Assembly: GCA_049680625.1 (NCBI GenBank) | Contig: JBAUID010000016.1 | Location: 1-64,000 of the forward strand | From: JAUIAI01 sp049680625 | GTDB taxonomy: Bacteria > Pseudomonadota > Gammaproteobacteria > Burkholderiales > Burkholderiaceae_E | Direction of reading: 5' to 3' | Length of the DNA: 64,000 nucleotides | Part shown: positions 62,041 to 64,000 of the stretch, piece by piece | Numbering within the stretch: position 1 is the first letter of the stretch | Layout of the letters: every line of letters starts with the position of its first letter | Translations under genes and position numbers: made by a program | The notes under the pieces: model-generated | Told to the model about the DNA's origin: nothing | The model's database searches: none | What the model saw: the letters and a program-made list of their open reading frames with translations, nothing else

Positions 62041-63694
62041 CCTGAACCAGGGTCCGAATCAGGGCTGCAAACAAGGTCAGGGTTTGGACGCCGACGTTAT
62101 TATTTCTGGTGCCGGCCCAATCGGAGTTGGTTTGGCCATCGACCTGGCGTTGCAGGGCATTACCAGTAAAGTGGTCGAGAAATACCCAAGCATTCAGAAA
62201 ATTCCCAAGGGTCAGAACATGACTCAACGCACCGGTGAGCACTTTCGCAGTTGGGGGGTTGCGCAGGCTATTCGCGACGCGTCGCCAATTCCGCCGTCTT
62301 TTGGCAATAGTGGCTTAACCGCATATGGCTCTTTATTCAGTGGTTACCACTACGACTGGTTTCGTCGGGCCAGCGTTCGCGAGTTTTACGGCGCGGACAA
62401 CGAACGGGCACCCCAGTACGAAACTGAACGGGTGCTGCGTGAACGGGCCAGCCAGCTATCGAAAATAGAAATCATTACCGGCTGGACAGGTGAGTCTGTG
62501 TTGCAAGGTGAAGAGTCAGCAAGTCTCATTACCAGACGTACTGATGGTTCGGAACAAAGAGCATTTGTTGGACGCTATGTTGTTGGTTGCGATGGCAGTG
62601 GCTCTTTGGTTAGGAAATCCGCCGCAATGACGCAGACCACAGATTCCCGTGATTTGCGAATGGCCTTGCTGGTTTTTAAGTCAACTGAACTGGATCGTCA
62701 GTTGGATGTTTTTCCCGGAAAAACTATTTTTAACGTATTGCATCCGGATATGAAGGGCTACTGGCAGTTTCTGGGCCGGGTTGACCTGGAATCGAACTGG
62801 TTTTTCCATGCCCCGGTGCCTGAGGGAACAACCCGTGAGAATTTTAACGCGAGCGCGTTCTTACATAAGGCCCTGGGTTGTCAGTTTCGGGCCGATTTTG
62901 ATCACATCGGCTTCTGGGATCTGCGTTTTTCGCAGGTGGATAGGTATCGCGCCGGACGGGTGTTTGTGGCAGGTGATGCGGCGCACAGCCATCCCCCTTA
63001 CGGCGGCTATGGCATCAATACCGGGTTTGAAGATGCGCGAAATCTCAGCTGGAAAATGGCTGCGGTTATTCATGGCTGGGCGAATGACGCTTTACTCGAT
63101 ACCTACGGCGCTGAACGTCATCCGGTGTTTGCGTCGACTCGCGATGATTTCATCGCCCGTATGATTGAACAAGATGCTGAATTTACAGCCAAATTTAATC
63201 CTGTAACCGATAAAGAAGGTTTTGAAAGTGCCTGGCAGGCGCGGGCTGATGAAGGTGATTCGGCGGTTGGAAAATTTTTGCCCAACTATGCGGGATCGCC
63301 GATTGTCTGCGGTAAACCGGGTGCATCTTCGGGCGCAGTGGGTGAGCATCAGCACCAGGCCAGGGCTGGTTTTCATTTGTCACCGCTGACACTACCGGAA
63401 GGTGGCATCGTGTTTGACCATCTTGGCCCCGAGTTCAGCCTGATTGTTGTTGGTGACTGCGGCGATGCCGGTGATACTTTTATGGCCGTGGCCCGTAGCA
63501 CTAAATTTCCACTAAGCATTGTTGAAACCGCAATTAACAACGAAACGGAGAAATGGCGATCCCGGCTGATCCTGGTACGTCCCGATCAGTTTATCGCCTG
63601 GGTTCACCAACCCTTATTCGGTGATGAAGATATTCGAATAACCACTGAACAAGCCAGATCGATTCTGATGAAATCAGTTGCGAAGCTCAATTAG
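62027..63694 (+). CDS. FAD-dependent aromatic hydroxylase, class A
   Basis: 555 residues from a GTG at 62027 inside the end of the previous gene; TTG starts at 61991 and 62084 are alternatives and no ribosome site decides. FAD loop VIISGAGPIGVGLAIDLALQ, DG motif VVGCDGSGSLVRKSAAM and GD motif GRVFVAGDAAHSHPPYGGYG match the group A flavin monooxygenases (MhpA, TfdB, phenol hydroxylase). The thioredoxin-like C-terminal domain is present (FSLIVVGDCGDAGDT). It hydroxylates a phenolic or related ring with NAD(P)H and O2. Last plus-strand gene of the operon. Substrate unknown. Confidence 0.88.
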   Translation: MSAHSLNQGPNQGCKQGQGLDADVIISGAGPIGVGLAIDLALQGITSKVVEKYPSIQKIPKGQNMTQRTGEHFRSWGVAQAIRDASPIPPSFGNSGLTAYGSLFSGYHYDWFRRASVREFYGADNERAPQYETERVLRERASQLSKIEIITGWTGESVLQGEESASLITRRTDGSEQRAFVGRYVVGCDGSGSLVRKSAAMTQTTDSRDLRMALLVFKSTELDRQLDVFPGKTIFNVLHPDMKGYWQFLGRVDLESNWFFHAPVPEGTTRENFNASAFLHKALGCQFRADFDHIGFWDLRFSQVDRYRAGRVFVAGDAAHSHPPYGGYGINTGFEDARNLSWKMAAVIHGWANDALLDTYGAERHPVFASTRDDFIARMIEQDAEFTAKFNPVTDKEGFESAWQARADEGDSAVGKFLPNYAGSPIVCGKPGASSGAVGEHQHQARAGFHLSPLTLPEGGIVFDHLGPEFSLIVVGDCGDAGDTFMAVARSTKFPLSIVETAINNETEKWRSRLILVRPDQFIAWVHQPLFGDEDIRITTEQARSILMKSVAKLN

Positions 63695-63728
63695 TTATAT
63701 TTATCTGCTGATTGCGGATTGGTAACAG

Positions 63729-64000
63729 TTATTGCAGTTTCAGTGCGATGGGCTTGAGCCGCCCCCACCGTATCGAAAGATAGTCCTGGAAATAATAGTC
63801 AAAGTTTCGCCACGGGCTCTTGAGTCTGTAGCTTGGGAAGGCATGCTGAGACCTTTGCACGTACCCAGCATTCAGATTCAACATCGGCTGTAATGGTAAG
63901 TCAGCTGGTGGTGGATCCGGGGTTGCTACGCGAAAACCTTTGCGGCGCATGGTGTTCAACAGGCGGCAGAAGTAGTCACATGACAGATCTGCCTTAAGTG
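63729..64000 (-). CDS. flavin-containing monooxygenase, C-terminal part
   Basis: Open at the right edge. The visible about 90 residues read ...SCDYFCRLLNTMRRKGFRV... and end with LNAGYVQRSQHAFPSYRLKS, SPWRNFDYYFQDYLSIRWGR, the usual C-terminal region of EthA/AlmA-like FAD-containing monooxygenases (GYVQRA...PWxLxxNYxxDxxxLRxG). Family members do Baeyer-Villiger or alkane-end oxidation. The gene runs off the window, so length and cofactor loops cannot be checked. Convergent with the aromatic hydroxylase gene. Confidence 0.78.
   Translation of the reverse strand, partial: LKADLSCDYFCRLLNTMRRKGFRVATPDPPPADLPLQPMLNLNAGYVQRSQHAFPSYRLKSPWRNFDYYFQDYLSIRWGRLKPIALKLQ

Overview
The window looks like chromosome of a Gram-negative gammaproteobacterium of moderate GC. 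The evidence is a conserved gammaproteobacterial housekeeping set (trhO-proC, murJ next to divergent rpsT, yggS next to divergent pilT-pilU, leuS-lptE-holA-proA-hemJ), LPS assembly and modification genes (lptE, an eptA-like gene), and class III ring-cleavage, acyl-CoA and flavin enzymes typical of environmental aromatic or lipid degraders. The genus cannot be fixed from sequence alone. No tRNA, rRNA, CRISPR array, prophage or intact insertion sequence was seen.

Layout. 1-14.7 kb is housekeeping: partial trhO, proC, murJ (minus), rpsT (plus), yggS (minus), pilTU twitching ATPases (plus), then a seven-gene minus-strand run leuS-lptE-holA-proA-hemJ-DsbA-like isomerase-THUMP methyltransferase. 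15-24 kb is nitrogen and aromatic catabolism: an IclR regulator, an omega-amino-acid:pyruvate aminotransferase, a LigA/LigB-type class III extradiol dioxygenase, a GlxA/GbdR-type AraC regulator, a dimethylglycine/sarcosine-dehydrogenase-like flavoenzyme, a Bcr/CflA exporter and RidA. 24-41.4 kb is a mixed catabolic block: a large indolepyruvate:ferredoxin oxidoreductase fusion, an alpha/beta hydrolase with cupin and KstD/fumarate-reductase-like flavoprotein, a second DsbA-like isomerase, an acyl-CoA dehydrogenase whose catalytic Glu position holds Asp, a CobW GTPase, an amidohydrolase, an M81 MlrC-like protein, a DUF2332 protein, a D-2-hydroxyacid dehydrogenase-like flavoprotein and an enoyl-CoA hydratase.

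41.5-45.7 kb is an envelope-stress module: an OmpR-type response regulator with no adjacent kinase, and an eptA-mipA pair. CTTAAK-N5-CTTAAK direct repeats, the form of PmrA/QseB boxes, lie upstream of both the regulator and eptA and were noticed nowhere else. An 18-bp perfect inverted repeat covers the eptA start region. 45.7-46.3 kb holds the 3' remnant of an IS256-type transposase and a 22-bp tandem duplication. RluE-like pseudouridine synthase and RhlE helicase genes follow.

48.7-64 kb is a dense catabolic cluster: MaoC hydratase, glutathionyl-hydroquinone-reductase-like GST, two TauD-type dioxygenases flanking a DUF35/thiolase-like pair that resembles steroid retro-aldolases, then a nine-gene plus-strand operon (BadI/MenB-like ring hydrolase, acyl-CoA ligase, SDR, acyl-CoA dehydrogenase, 3-hydroxyacyl-CoA dehydrogenase, a degenerate HAD-like partner, quinone oxidoreductase, an EthD/DUF4286-like protein, flavin hydroxylase) and the 3' end of a flavin-containing monooxygenase. 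Read together, the operon encodes what is needed to activate a cyclic carboxylic acid with CoA, beta-oxidise it on the ring and open the ring hydrolytically. The substrate is not known. This ring-opening operon and the PmrA-type regulon are the most interesting parts of the window.
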